Assembly: GCA_012798025.1 (NCBI GenBank)
Contig: JAAZNX010000038.1
Coordinates: 1 to 22,856, forward strand
Direction: 5' to 3'
DNA length: 22,856 bases
Source of the DNA: Methanothrix sp.
GTDB lineage: Archaea; Halobacteriota; Methanosarcinia; Methanotrichales; Methanotrichaceae
The notes under the pieces were generated by a model. That model did no database searches. It was not told where the DNA came from and saw only the letters and a program-made list of their open reading frames with translations. The number at the start of each line of letters is the position of its first letter. The first letter of the stretch is position 1. A program made the translations under genes and the position numbers. Below, piece after piece: positions 1-7,366 of the stretch.

Positions 1-988
1 CGATCTTTACGACCAGGGCTACTTCGGCAGGCCCAGAGGCCAAGGCCTAGAACTCTCCCTGGTAGAAGCTGCCTATCTTCTCGACCGATCTAGGATTGGA
101 GTATCACTTGACGGAAAAGAGCTGGATTTCAAGGCCTTCTTTCAACTGGCTTCATCGCTGGAGAAGGGCTTCGAGTTCAGGTATGTAGTTTACAAAGATC
201 TGCGCGAACGGGGCTATTACGTTCAACCGGGAAGACCGGATTTCCGCGTCTATCCGCGCGGTGGACATCCTGGAGAGTCGCCTGCTGAGTTTTATGTCCT
301 GGTCATATCGGAGCGCATGCCTCTGCCGCTAAAAGAACTCATCGAGCCGGTTAGGATTGCGGGCCAGATGAGAAAAAAGCTGATGATGGCCATAGTGGAC
401 GAAGAGAGCGATATCACTTTTTACGAGGCCAAAGAGAAGGACATGTCAGGCAGCATGGCTGATGATGAGCAGGGTGGCATGGCCACGCTTCTGGAGGATC
501 GCGTGGTGCTCTGGGATGCCGATGCATCGCGGAGGCTTCACGAGCACGGGTTTTATGGCAAACCAGTGGGCGAGAGGCTGCAGCTCTCGCTGGTCGAATC
601 TGCATACCTGTTGGAGCGGGGACTAATTCAACTGGTCGACCGTTCCGGAACTTCAATCGATCGGCGGGGTTTTATGGCTAGGGCTCTTCAAATCGAGGAT
701 GGATTCGACCTGAAATACAGAGTTTACAAGGATCTGCGTGACCGAAAGCTGGTGGTGAAGACCGGCTTCAAATTCGGCACGCATTTCAGGGTTTACAAGC
801 ATGTGGCGGGTCTGCAGAAGGTTCCTCACTCCGAGTATCTGGTGCACACCGTTCCAGAGGATCACGTGTTTTTCCCACCCGTGCTCTCCAGAGCTGTACG
901 CCTGGCTCATTCGGTGAGAAAACAGATGGTGTTTGCATATCCTGATGGGGATGTGCGGTACCTCGAGATAAGAAGGCTCAAGCCCTAG
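1..988 (+). CDS. endA: tRNA-splicing endonuclease, two-repeat (alpha2) form, 5' end cut by window
   Basis: Cuts introns out of precursor tRNAs at the bulge-helix-bulge motif. The reading frame is open from base 2 to the TAG at 986-988 (328 residues), so only a short N-terminal piece is missing. Two homologous halves are visible: each has a GxFGxP..G-x-LELSLVEAAYLL-type segment, a VYKDLR segment and an FRVY segment. In the second half the expected catalytic residues are present: Tyr in FRVY (about residue 265 of the visible part), His in HSEYLV (about 276) and Lys in SVRKQ (about 307), spaced as in the Archaeoglobus enzyme. The first half keeps the Tyr and a Lys (MRKK) but has Pro where the His should be, so it is probably structural. 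This is the homodimeric fused architecture known from euryarchaea. It converges on the DUF2098 gene, with 9 bases between the two stops. A later internal ATG at 317 is not the start, because homology continues upstream of it. Confidence 0.93.
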   Translation, partial: DLYDQGYFGRPRGQGLELSLVEAAYLLDRSRIGVSLDGKELDFKAFFQLASSLEKGFEFRYVVYKDLRERGYYVQPGRPDFRVYPRGGHPGESPAEFYVLVISERMPLPLKELIEPVRIAGQMRKKLMMAIVDEESDITFYEAKEKDMSGSMADDEQGGMATLLEDRVVLWDADASRRLHEHGFYGKPVGERLQLSLVESAYLLERGLIQLVDRSGTSIDRRGFMARALQIEDGFDLKYRVYKDLRDRKLVVKTGFKFGTHFRVYKHVAGLQKVPHSEYLVHTVPEDHVFFPPVLSRAVRLAHSVRKQMVFAYPDGDVRYLEIRRLKP

Positions 989-997
989 CCTCTTAGC

Positions 998-1279
998 TCA
1001 ACCGCCCGTCTCCAAGTTTTCATCCTGCATCTTGGCCTTATCCATCATCTCTTGCTGGGCTTTGAACCTCTCCTGAATCTGCTCAAGGGTCATGCCCTCG
1101 AGCTCTTTTCGCTCAGGCACTTTTTCAATGGGCTCCAGAGTATCCAGCCGGTAATAAAGCCCGGTGCTGTCCAGAAGAGCCCACTTCACTCCGTCGTCCT
1201 CTTCTTTTAGCACCTTCACAGTGCCGATGGTGCCCGTTCCCTTGTACCTTACAAGGCTGTCCTCTCTTATCTCTGCCAT
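998..1279 (-). CDS. DUF2098 family protein
   Basis: A 93-residue protein of unknown function. The N-terminal half (EDSLVRYKGTGTIGTV, then a WALLDSTGLYYRLDTLEPI segment) matches my memory of DUF2098, a small beta-rich family largely confined to methanogens and relatives. The C-terminal 35 residues are charged and probably helical (EGMTLEQIQERFKAQQEMM). I place the start at the ATG at 1279, not the in-frame GTG at 1291, because GGTGAG at 1287-1292 is a Shine-Dalgarno site 7 bases before the ATG and overlaps the GTG. It is the last gene of a three-gene set, 35 bases after the 153-residue protein, and converges on endA. The family has no established role, and the sequence shows no catalytic motif. 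Confidence 0.75.
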   Translation of the reverse strand: MAEIREDSLVRYKGTGTIGTVKVLKEEDDGVKWALLDSTGLYYRLDTLEPIEKVPERKELEGMTLEQIQERFKAQQEMMDKAKMQDENLETGG

Positions 1280-1296
1280 AGCAAGTCTCACCCAAG

Positions 1297-1329
1297 TCTT
1301 AAAGCATCTCTATCTTAAAGCATCTCTAT
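1297..1329. repeat. Perfect 16-bp tandem duplication (two copies) across a stop codon
   Basis: The unit CTTAAAGCATCTCTAT occurs at 1298-1313 and again at 1314-1329, with one more matching base at 1297. Read on the minus strand, the copy at 1314-1329 encodes the last codons and TAA stop of the 153-residue protein, and the other copy repeats this just downstream. It looks like a recent slippage duplication that left the protein end unchanged. Confidence 0.9.
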
Positions 1330-1776
1330 AATCGTCTCGCCCTTCTTCGCGTCAAAGCCTTTTACGTTTGCGCCACCAGGCTCGGCCAGTACCTCGATGT
1401 CCTGAAATTCCTCTGGTCCACAGAGCACGTCCTGTTCGGGATGCGTTCCAGGCGAGATCTTGCAGCTCAGACGCGTGCGTGCACCGATGGATACCACGGT
1501 CTTGAGTCGGGACGATGCAGGATGGCCTTTGGGCAATACTATGAGCGGTGCCCCAAGCTCCCGGATCTGATAAAGAGTGCATCTGAGGCCGCGTTGAACC
1601 TTGTCTCCCGTACCAAACGATGAGGCGACCATCAGATCATCTGGCTCTGTGAAGAGCACGAGCTCCTCTCTTTCCGTCTCCAAATAAAAGAATTTTCCCA
1701 CAGTCTTTGCCAGAGCTAAAGTGCCGCTATGGCCTGAGAGGATTGCTACCTCGTCTTCTTTTAACGAAATATGCAT
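1315..1776 (-). CDS. Conserved-looking hypothetical protein, 153 residues
   Basis: I do not recognise this protein. It is predicted soluble, with no signal peptide or membrane segment. Its composition suggests alternating beta strands (VAILSG, KFFYLE, LVLFTE, LIVLPKG, VVSIG) and it ends in a Gly-rich stretch followed by FDAKKGETIIEML. Three cysteines are spread out and do not form a metal motif. The open frame extends upstream to 1896, but that part is antisense-frame read-through of the zinc-ribbon gene. The ATG at 1776 starts 4 bases after the zinc-ribbon stop, so the two are probably translationally coupled; no clear Shine-Dalgarno site precedes it. Downstream lies a DUF2098 gene, which is the only functional context. 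Residues PGTHPEQDVLCGPEEFQD suggest an exposed loop. Function unknown. Confidence 0.7.
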   Translation of the reverse strand: MHISLKEDEVAILSGHSGTLALAKTVGKFFYLETEREELVLFTEPDDLMVASSFGTGDKVQRGLRCTLYQIRELGAPLIVLPKGHPASSRLKTVVSIGARTRLSCKISPGTHPEQDVLCGPEEFQDIEVLAEPGGANVKGFDAKKGETIIEML

Positions 1777-1780
1777 TAAC

Positions 1781-1933
1781 TTACGCCGGCTTGACGTTCC
1801 TTGAGCTGCAAGATGGACACCTGGGCTTGCTGCCCATGCCCTTGAATTTATTCTTGCAGTCCAGGCATTCATAGTCCTTTGCAGCCAAAGCTTCAATATT
1901 TCCTATGTCCGGGCCGCCACCAACCGTACACAT
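1781..1933 (-). CDS. Small zinc-ribbon protein, 50 residues
   Basis: A short gene easily missed by length cut-offs. It begins with ATG at 1933 after a strong GAGGTGAG Shine-Dalgarno site and ends with TAA at 1781-1783. The protein starts MCTVGGGPDIGNIEAL and carries two knuckles, CLDC (Cys23, Cys26) and CPSC (Cys39, Cys42), separated by 12 residues rich in Lys, Gly and Ser, followed by SRNVKPA. This is a rubredoxin-like or ribosomal-type zinc ribbon; the basic residues between the knuckles would suit RNA, DNA or protein binding, but that is inference. A TATA box about 40 bases upstream gives a leader of roughly 15-20 bases. It heads a cluster with the 153-residue protein and DUF2098. The codon content and ribosome site make it a real gene, although its partner or target is unknown. 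Confidence 0.8.
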   Translation of the reverse strand: MCTVGGGPDIGNIEALAAKDYECLDCKNKFKGMGSKPRCPSCSSRNVKPA

Positions 1934-1970
1934 GATCTCTCACCTCTTATCTTTGTATAGCATATCTGGC

Positions 1971-1980
1971 TATATAAAAT
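1971..1980 (-). promoter_or_regulatory. TATA box for the zinc-ribbon cluster
   Basis: On the minus strand the sequence reads ATTTTATATA. About 25 bases downstream falls near 1950, giving a short leader that contains GAGGTGAG before the ATG at 1933. This fits the archaeal TATA-to-start spacing. Confidence 0.6.
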
Positions 1981-1985
1981 AGGCG

Positions 1986-2002
1986 GAAGCAATTGATGCT
2001 TC
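1986..2002 (-). terminator. Weak stem-loop after fmdB, possible terminator
   Basis: GAAGC and GCTTC form a 5-bp stem with a 7-base loop just after the fmdB stop. On the minus strand it is followed by a T-rich run (TATTTTATA), which is also the TATA box of the next transcription unit. It could end the fmd transcript, but the stem is short. Confidence 0.3.
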
Positions 2003-2015
2003 TCTAAATCCGCAA

Positions 2016-3320
2016 TCATCTCCTGATCTCTTTTACTTTCTCAAAGATCTGCTTCATCGTATCTTCGTTGCTCTGCGTGAACGGGAAAGGCGAGCTAGTA
2101 AAGGGTTGGAAGTAGACAGGCACATCGTCTAGGCGATAGAACGTTCCATCGCATTCCATGGCATCGATGACGCCGGGCAAAACGACATCTGAGAGCATTG
2201 TAGTGGGAGAAGGTGCGATGTCAATACAGGCAACGGGAATTTCTGCCAGATATTCGGCGCAGGCTGCAGGAAAGTGCGAGACCAGATCCGCTGAGACGAT
2301 CAGGGCGGAATCCACGTCTTTTTCCCTCAGCACATCAACGGCAGTGTACTCTCCGGGGTTATAGCGAGGATAGCCTCGGGAGAAGTCCAGGCCGAAGGGG
2401 AATCCGTAGAGGTAGGAGGCAATCTGGTTGAAGCCGGCCACATTGCAATGGCCTCGCAAAGCGCCGATCACGAACTTGGTATGGTTGTTCAGCTCCTTGA
2501 CCAGATTGAAGGCAGCCTCAGCGTTGCGGTGCTTGCCGTAAGATGATGCAATGCCCAGTCCCACGTAAATGGCTCCGTAGTTGCAGCCCTTCATCATCTC
2601 CAACATCGCCTCCATCTCGGTGATGGAGACCCCTGTGGTCTCTTCTACAGACGGGTGAGGCCTCTTGCCGTGCAGGATCGTGAGCAGAGCGGATAGAAGC
2701 TCATAATCGGTGTTTGGCTTCAGCTGGATGTGCAGGTCTGAGTTCTCTGCTGTTATGCTCTTTCTTGGATCGACTGTAATGACAGTCCGGTCGAATCTTC
2801 CCCGCCGTGTCCAGTATCCGCGTGGATAAACGGCATAGCGGGACATATGTCTTGGCATGGACTCCAGAGGATTGGAGCCCCAGTATACCGTCAGATCCGC
2901 CCTTGACTTGCTTTGGCCGGCCGTAGAGCCGACGCGCCCTGCTTCTTGAATTCCCATGGCTGTGGGACCGTGGCAGACAGTGGAGTTCGAGTCCACAATA
3001 GCGCCTAAAAATTCACCTAGATGAAGGCCGACCTCCATGGCCTCGCAGGAGGTCTCGCTGCCCATGAAGATCAAAGGATGCTTGGCCTTGGCCAGGATTT
3101 CAGCAGTCCTGAAAATCGCCTCATTCCATGTCGCTGCTCGGAAGCTTCCGCTCTTCTTAATCTGAGGCTCTCTGATTCTGTGAGAGCTTACTATCTCCTG
3201 GAACTTGGCATTGCCCATCTTACAGGCGTTCTTGACGGTGATCTCTCCCTTGCCAAGCGTCACCTGTATGTCGTCGCAAGAAGCGCCGCAGACCGGACAG
3301 ATTATGTTTTTGGCAGCCAT
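2016..3320 (-). CDS. fmdB: Formylmethanofuran dehydrogenase subunit B
   Basis: The molybdo- or tungstopterin-binding catalytic subunit that reduces CO2 to formate inside the Fmd/Fwd complex, feeding the FmdA active site. It has 434 residues, the usual family length. N-terminal cysteines at 8, 11, 15 and 33 (CPVCGASC, then NACKMG) bind a [4Fe-4S] cluster, and Cys116 in STVCHGP is the expected Mo/W ligand; some relatives have selenocysteine here. The rest has the molybdopterin oxidoreductase pattern (VYWGSNPLESMPRH, VITVDPRKS, LRGHCNVAG). The ATG follows directly on the fmdD TAA and is preceded by a GGGGGGAG ribosome site. It is the last gene of fmdFACDB. The C-terminal pterin-binding domain is supplied separately by FmdD. 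The sequence does not tell whether the metal is Mo or W. Confidence 0.95.
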   Translation of the reverse strand: MAAKNIICPVCGASCDDIQVTLGKGEITVKNACKMGNAKFQEIVSSHRIREPQIKKSGSFRAATWNEAIFRTAEILAKAKHPLIFMGSETSCEAMEVGLHLGEFLGAIVDSNSTVCHGPTAMGIQEAGRVGSTAGQSKSRADLTVYWGSNPLESMPRHMSRYAVYPRGYWTRRGRFDRTVITVDPRKSITAENSDLHIQLKPNTDYELLSALLTILHGKRPHPSVEETTGVSITEMEAMLEMMKGCNYGAIYVGLGIASSYGKHRNAEAAFNLVKELNNHTKFVIGALRGHCNVAGFNQIASYLYGFPFGLDFSRGYPRYNPGEYTAVDVLREKDVDSALIVSADLVSHFPAACAEYLAEIPVACIDIAPSPTTMLSDVVLPGVIDAMECDGTFYRLDDVPVYFQPFTSSPFPFTQSNEDTMKQIFEKVKEIRR

Positions 3321-3764
3321 TTACTCCCCCCTCGTGTAAAGCTCGTTGACCAGGTCGCATGCATTCAAAACCGGATCGTCCGTTGGTTCTATTCGAACCG
3401 GAGAGCCTTTGTAAAGTGGCGAGCCGGTGGAGAAAGTCTCAGGGTCTATCACAACGTTCGACCAGATTGCTCTCGGCATGAAGACGTGACCATGTTTGAG
3501 GGAGTCCGAGGAATAGGCATAAACTACTACGCTGTGCCGTCCGTTCCTGGAGGTTACCTTGACTTTTTTCGGGTAGCCAAGCCTGCAAAAGTCTTCGGGA
3601 TTCATCTCGCATGTTGCACATTCCTGCGTGTAGTCCTCGGTGAGCTTGCAGCCTCCCTTGGCCAGCCTGCCCTCCTCAATTGTGCTGCCCGTATTGAGCA
3701 GAAACTTCTCCATCATCTCCTCCGAGCCTCCAGTAGATACAAAGAAATCGGGCGTTGCTGGCAT
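3321..3764 (-). CDS. fmdD: Formylmethanofuran dehydrogenase subunit D
   Basis: A 147-residue subunit corresponding to the C-terminal domain of molybdopterin oxidoreductases; with FmdB it encloses the dinucleotide cofactor. Recognisable family segments are KFLLNTGSTIEEGRLAKGG near the N-terminus, an ECATCEMNPEDFCRLG stretch, and HVFMPRAIWSNVVIDPETFSTGSP near residues 100-125, the pterin-contacting region. The open frame extends to 3890, but the ATG at 3764 is chosen because GGAGGG lies 9 bases before it and the added upstream residues would overlap fmdC in another frame. It starts 4 bases after fmdC and ends immediately before the fmdB start (TAAATG), so its translation is probably coupled to both. 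Confidence 0.92.
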   Translation of the reverse strand: MPATPDFFVSTGGSEEMMEKFLLNTGSTIEEGRLAKGGCKLTEDYTQECATCEMNPEDFCRLGYPKKVKVTSRNGRHSVVVYAYSSDSLKHGHVFMPRAIWSNVVIDPETFSTGSPLYKGSPVRIEPTDDPVLNACDLVNELYTRGE

Positions 3765-3768
3765 AGGC

Positions 3769-4563
3769 TTAACCCTCCTTCCAGTAGAGCAATCCTTTGG
3801 GATTCTTATGAATGGCAAAGTCTCCCGAGAATTTGACAAACCTTCCCTCGAGCTGTAGATCGCCAAGCTCTGGATTCTCCTCCGGCCCAATCTCCACGAA
3901 GCCCGGCGTGAACTGCCGGATCGATCCCAGGATCGCTACAGTTCCGCCCGTCATCTCAGCGCCTAAACCCCTTATGGCATTGCCTTTGATCAGAATGAGG
4001 CCACCATTCTGGCGTATGGCGCAGAAGTTCTCCACGTTGCCTCCTATCACTATCTGCCCGCCAGCCAGGCCTCCGCCAACTTGACTGTGTGCGTTCCCTT
4101 CGATCAGGATTTGTCCGCCGGTCATGCCCCTCCAACTCCCCCGATAGGCAGAGCCCACATGATCTCCGGCACTTCCCAGGATTTGCAGCAGGCCTCCTTT
4201 CATTTCCATGCCTGCCCATGAGCCTGCATCGCCATGCACGCGGATGCTGCCGCCCGCCATCTCTGCACCCACATGCATCCCCGCTGCACCATGGATCTCG
4301 ATCTTCCCGGCTTTCATGCCCTTGCCAATGTACTTAACCCTGGATACATCGCCGTCGATTACGATTGTTGTCTCTTCAGGCGATCCCATCCCCGTGAGTT
4401 CAACATCGAAGAACTCACCAAGAGGAAGCTGCTCCGAACCCTGCCAGACCTGCAGCCCTTCGATCTCACCCATCTTCTTCATGACAAGCATATCGGGCCG
4501 GATGACTTCGGCCTCAACGGTAATTCCGATATTTCCCTTGGGCTTGAGAACAATTTCCGCCAT
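3769..4563 (-). CDS. fmdC: Formylmethanofuran dehydrogenase subunit C
   Basis: A 264-residue structural subunit related to the C-terminal domain of glutamate synthase. From about residue 75 to 215 it is built of repeated Gly-rich coils (AAGMHVGAEMAGGSIRVHGD, then similar segments with MKGGLLQILG, MTGGQILIEG, LAGGQIVIGG, NGGLILIKG and MTGGTVAILG), the signature of a right-handed beta-helix. In the known complex this subunit bridges FmdA and FmdB/D. The ATG at 4563 has a strong AGGAGGT site that overlaps the end of fmdA, 4 bases upstream. No active-site residues are expected in this subunit. Confidence 0.94.
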   Translation of the reverse strand: MAEIVLKPKGNIGITVEAEVIRPDMLVMKKMGEIEGLQVWQGSEQLPLGEFFDVELTGMGSPEETTIVIDGDVSRVKYIGKGMKAGKIEIHGAAGMHVGAEMAGGSIRVHGDAGSWAGMEMKGGLLQILGSAGDHVGSAYRGSWRGMTGGQILIEGNAHSQVGGGLAGGQIVIGGNVENFCAIRQNGGLILIKGNAIRGLGAEMTGGTVAILGSIRQFTPGFVEIGPEENPELGDLQLEGRFVKFSGDFAIHKNPKGLLYWKEG

Positions 4564-4567
4564 CCTC

Positions 4568-6337
4568 TTACCTCCTCAACACAGCTTCCAGGGGCTTGTT
4601 GACCTGGATGGGCACTGGATTCTTCAGGTATTTATCCGGCACCGGGTAATTGGAGAAGCCCACAGTGTAATATTTGAACCATTCCTTCACATCGGCGAGC
4701 ATTTCCTTCTCCAGAGCCTCGTCAACATAAGTTCTGCAGTAGTACCTTCGACCTTCGGGAACCGCCACCACCTCTCCAAGCCTAGCCACGATCTGGCCGT
4801 CCTTCACAGTGTACTCGGGGAGAGAGAACTTCTGCTTCAGCGTCTCCGGATCATTCACATCAAGCCTGGTCGGGTCTAAGTCATAAACTGTTACATCGCC
4901 GTCAGCTCCTATGCCCAGGTGGCCTTTCCGGTGGGCCATGCCTATGGTCCGGGCAGGGTTGGCACGGGTGAGGATGGCGATCTCGTAGAGGTTGAGCTCA
5001 CGCTCTACGCCTCCTAGGCTCGATCGATCGTAGGCCCACTTGTGGGACTCTTTGGCCGTATCATCCCTTGCCTTTTTGGACATAAGCCAGGTCATCACCT
5101 GCGGATATTGAGTGAATATGCCACCGTTAGGGTGATCTGTGGTCATAATAGTCTTCCAGGGGTCTTTCACCAGAAGCATAACCTCTAATCCAATCGCCCA
5201 CTGTACGCTGTGAACCGGGCTGCTCTTAAGGTAAACTAATGGAAGGATGCCTGAGCCGCATTCCATTTCAACATCGCAATTCGACCACTTCTGGCCTGTT
5301 AGCACGTATAGATCATGTTGTGCAGGGCCGTCGCCTGTCATGGTCGTGGCCGGACCAAAAGGAACAGAACCGCTATCTATTACCACGTTGTCCACTTTGT
5401 TAATGTAGTTTGCAAGACCTGGAGCGCCGGAGCAGAAATCCCTCCAGGATGTCCCGCCATAGGCGCTGAATTGAGCATGAGCGAGATAAATGGTTTGTCT
5501 TCTCTTGGCGCTCTCCGTGGTCTGAGCCCATTCCAGCTCTGTCTTGCTCATTGGTTCAAGGCCTGAGGTGATCATCAGCGAGTCTCTGGCAATCTCCCAG
5601 TTGCCTGGATGGCCTAGGTTATTGGCATGCAAGTGCAAGGACATGGGCAGTCCCAGCATTTCATTCACCTCAGCCAGGCCTCTTATGATCTCGCGCGGCG
5701 TAACCTCAAAATGGATATTCGGTTCGTCCAAACCATTCACATTCTTGGCCCAGCCCCAATTCTCCACACCTGCCGGGTTGACGCATTTGATGCCATAGGC
5801 CTTGTGGGTTCTCATCATCCAGGCCACATAAGCTGCCGCTTTGTCCACGTCGCCCTTTTTCAGATAACGCATGATGAACCAGTTGTTGCCGAAGACCAGG
5901 TAAGCGCCCATATCCAGAATGGGCGTCGAGCGCATCTCCTCGTGAGTATGACGGGCTTCCAGAGGCGGCATGGCTGCCTCAAAGACCGTGGTATAGCCCA
6001 TGGCCGCATAGTCGTATCCCTGCTTGTAGACAGATGGAACGGTGAAGCCGCTGCCGGAGTGCGTGATGTCCGTCTTTCTTCGCACGGATTTGTAGTGGTC
6101 TTCGGGACGCATGAGCCGTCCGGCATTGACCTTTGACCCGGCCACGTGCGAGTGGGAATCCACCCCACCGGCCATGACCGTCTTGCCCGAAGCATTGATA
6201 ACCTTGGCATCCCTCTCCTCAGCACCGGTGAGGCTAACAACTACTTTTCCGTCTTTTATGAATACATCCTTGACTTCCCCGTCAATCCCGTTAAGAGGAT
6301 CGAAGACATACCCGTTCTTGATAACCGTAGCTGCCAT
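4568..6337 (-). CDS. fmdA: Formylmethanofuran dehydrogenase subunit A (amidohydrolase)
   Basis: The metal-dependent amidohydrolase-like subunit (589 residues) that joins formate to methanofuran to give formylmethanofuran. Expected binuclear-metal ligands are all visible: His62 and His64 in VDSHSHVAG, Lys184 in YGIKCVNP (the lysine carboxylated in the Methanothermobacter structure), His237 in SLHLHANN, His287 in LAHAQF and Asp401 in TTDHPNGG. Full length, with the typical beta-sandwich flanks (VIKNGYVFDPLNG at the start, DGDVTVYDLDPTRL near the end). The ATG comes directly after the fmdF TGA, with a GGGAGGTGG ribosome site inside fmdF. Methanofuran, its substrate, depends on MfnA, whose gene is at the far end of this window. 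Confidence 0.96.
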   Translation of the reverse strand: MAATVIKNGYVFDPLNGIDGEVKDVFIKDGKVVVSLTGAEERDAKVINASGKTVMAGGVDSHSHVAGSKVNAGRLMRPEDHYKSVRRKTDITHSGSGFTVPSVYKQGYDYAAMGYTTVFEAAMPPLEARHTHEEMRSTPILDMGAYLVFGNNWFIMRYLKKGDVDKAAAYVAWMMRTHKAYGIKCVNPAGVENWGWAKNVNGLDEPNIHFEVTPREIIRGLAEVNEMLGLPMSLHLHANNLGHPGNWEIARDSLMITSGLEPMSKTELEWAQTTESAKRRQTIYLAHAQFSAYGGTSWRDFCSGAPGLANYINKVDNVVIDSGSVPFGPATTMTGDGPAQHDLYVLTGQKWSNCDVEMECGSGILPLVYLKSSPVHSVQWAIGLEVMLLVKDPWKTIMTTDHPNGGIFTQYPQVMTWLMSKKARDDTAKESHKWAYDRSSLGGVERELNLYEIAILTRANPARTIGMAHRKGHLGIGADGDVTVYDLDPTRLDVNDPETLKQKFSLPEYTVKDGQIVARLGEVVAVPEGRRYYCRTYVDEALEKEMLADVKEWFKYYTVGFSNYPVPDKYLKNPVPIQVNKPLEAVLRR

Positions 6338-7366
6338 TCAAACCACCTCCCGTCTCACCAGCCATATTGCTTCTACAGGGCAGATCATGCCACACGTGGC
6401 GCAGGATCCGCAGACTTCCTGATTCACGACCTTAACTGTGCCATTTTGCACCTCCAATAGAGGTTTTTCATCCAGCTCGTTGAGATGACCTGCAGCCAGG
6501 TAGGGATCGGAGAGCGCATTTACAGGACACGCGATTACGCAGTTTCCGCAGCCAAGACAGGCATCTTCATCAGTTTTCAGAAGGGATGTCAAAGAAGGCC
6601 ACGGGGCGAGCGGAGCGAGCTTCTTTTCGAAGGCTTTCTTGCCCTTCATCTCCGGCAGAATAGCAGTCTTGTGAACTGTGATGGCCCGCACTGGGCAGGC
6701 CTGGGCGCAAGCACCACAGTAGATGCAGGCCTCCTTTCGGTGCGTCACCTTCTCCACGATCTCGCCAATCTTCCAGTCTCGATTGAAGAGAGCGTTGGCG
6801 GGACACGTATGCACGCAGGTCTTGCAGGCCTGGCAAACGTTGTCGTCCCTGAAAAACTCGCCTGAGAAAGGTTTTTCAAAAGTGATAGCGCCTGTCGGGC
6901 AAACTGAGGCACACCAACCACAGTGCACACAGCGGTTAAGATTGATGAGCGTCTTGCCTTCCATCTTCAGGCTGCCGTCCTCTGCGAGATGCCTGTTCTT
7001 AAGCTCAATGCAGGCCTGGGGACAGACTTCGACGCATAGGCCACAATGCACACAGCTATCATTTGCGACGGTGGGCTTCAGTGCAACGCTGAGATACGAT
7101 TCGTCCTTCTCGGCCTTGCCATCTACCCTGACCTCCAGCGCGCCAGTGGGGCAGACTCGAGCACATAATGCACAAAAAACGCATTCACCACTTTTTCTTT
7201 TCTCGATGAAGTCCTTGTCGATCAGTCCCCGGGCTACAGCACCTACGGAGCCAATGATCAGCTCGCCTTTTGGGCAGACTTGAACGCATGTCCCACAGCC
7301 GATGCACTTCTCTGGCAGATAGAACTGCGATTTATCCTCTCGGGATTCCAGCAACACTTCTTTCAT
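6338..7366 (-). CDS. fmdF: Formylmethanofuran dehydrogenase polyferredoxin subunit F
   Basis: A 342-residue polyferredoxin carrying electrons to the FmdB active site. Eight CxxCxxCxxxCP motifs start at residues 21, 62, 105, 146, 178, 214, 270 and 319, enough for eight [4Fe-4S] clusters, matching the known FwdF subunit. It is the first gene of the fmdFACDB operon; I see no fmdE or fmdG beside it. The ATG at 7366 has only a weak purine site (AGGTAGGG) 6 bases upstream. The 182 bases before it separate the operon from the broken fdhA gene and hold a stem-loop (see that entry), so operon control probably lies there. Confidence 0.94.
   Translation of the reverse strand: MKEVLLESREDKSQFYLPEKCIGCGTCVQVCPKGELIIGSVGAVARGLIDKDFIEKRKSGECVFCALCARVCPTGALEVRVDGKAEKDESYLSVALKPTVANDSCVHCGLCVEVCPQACIELKNRHLAEDGSLKMEGKTLINLNRCVHCGWCASVCPTGAITFEKPFSGEFFRDDNVCQACKTCVHTCPANALFNRDWKIGEIVEKVTHRKEACIYCGACAQACPVRAITVHKTAILPEMKGKKAFEKKLAPLAPWPSLTSLLKTDEDACLGCGNCVIACPVNALSDPYLAAGHLNELDEKPLLEVQNGTVKVVNQEVCGSCATCGMICPVEAIWLVRREVV

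Noticed and set aside
1777..1896. N-terminal extension of the 153-residue protein
   Set aside because: This stretch encodes the zinc-ribbon protein in another frame with its own ribosome site; the extension has no homology-like character.
3021..3836. 271-codon frame on + opposite fmdB/fmdD
   Set aside because: Shadow of two well-supported conserved genes on the minus strand.
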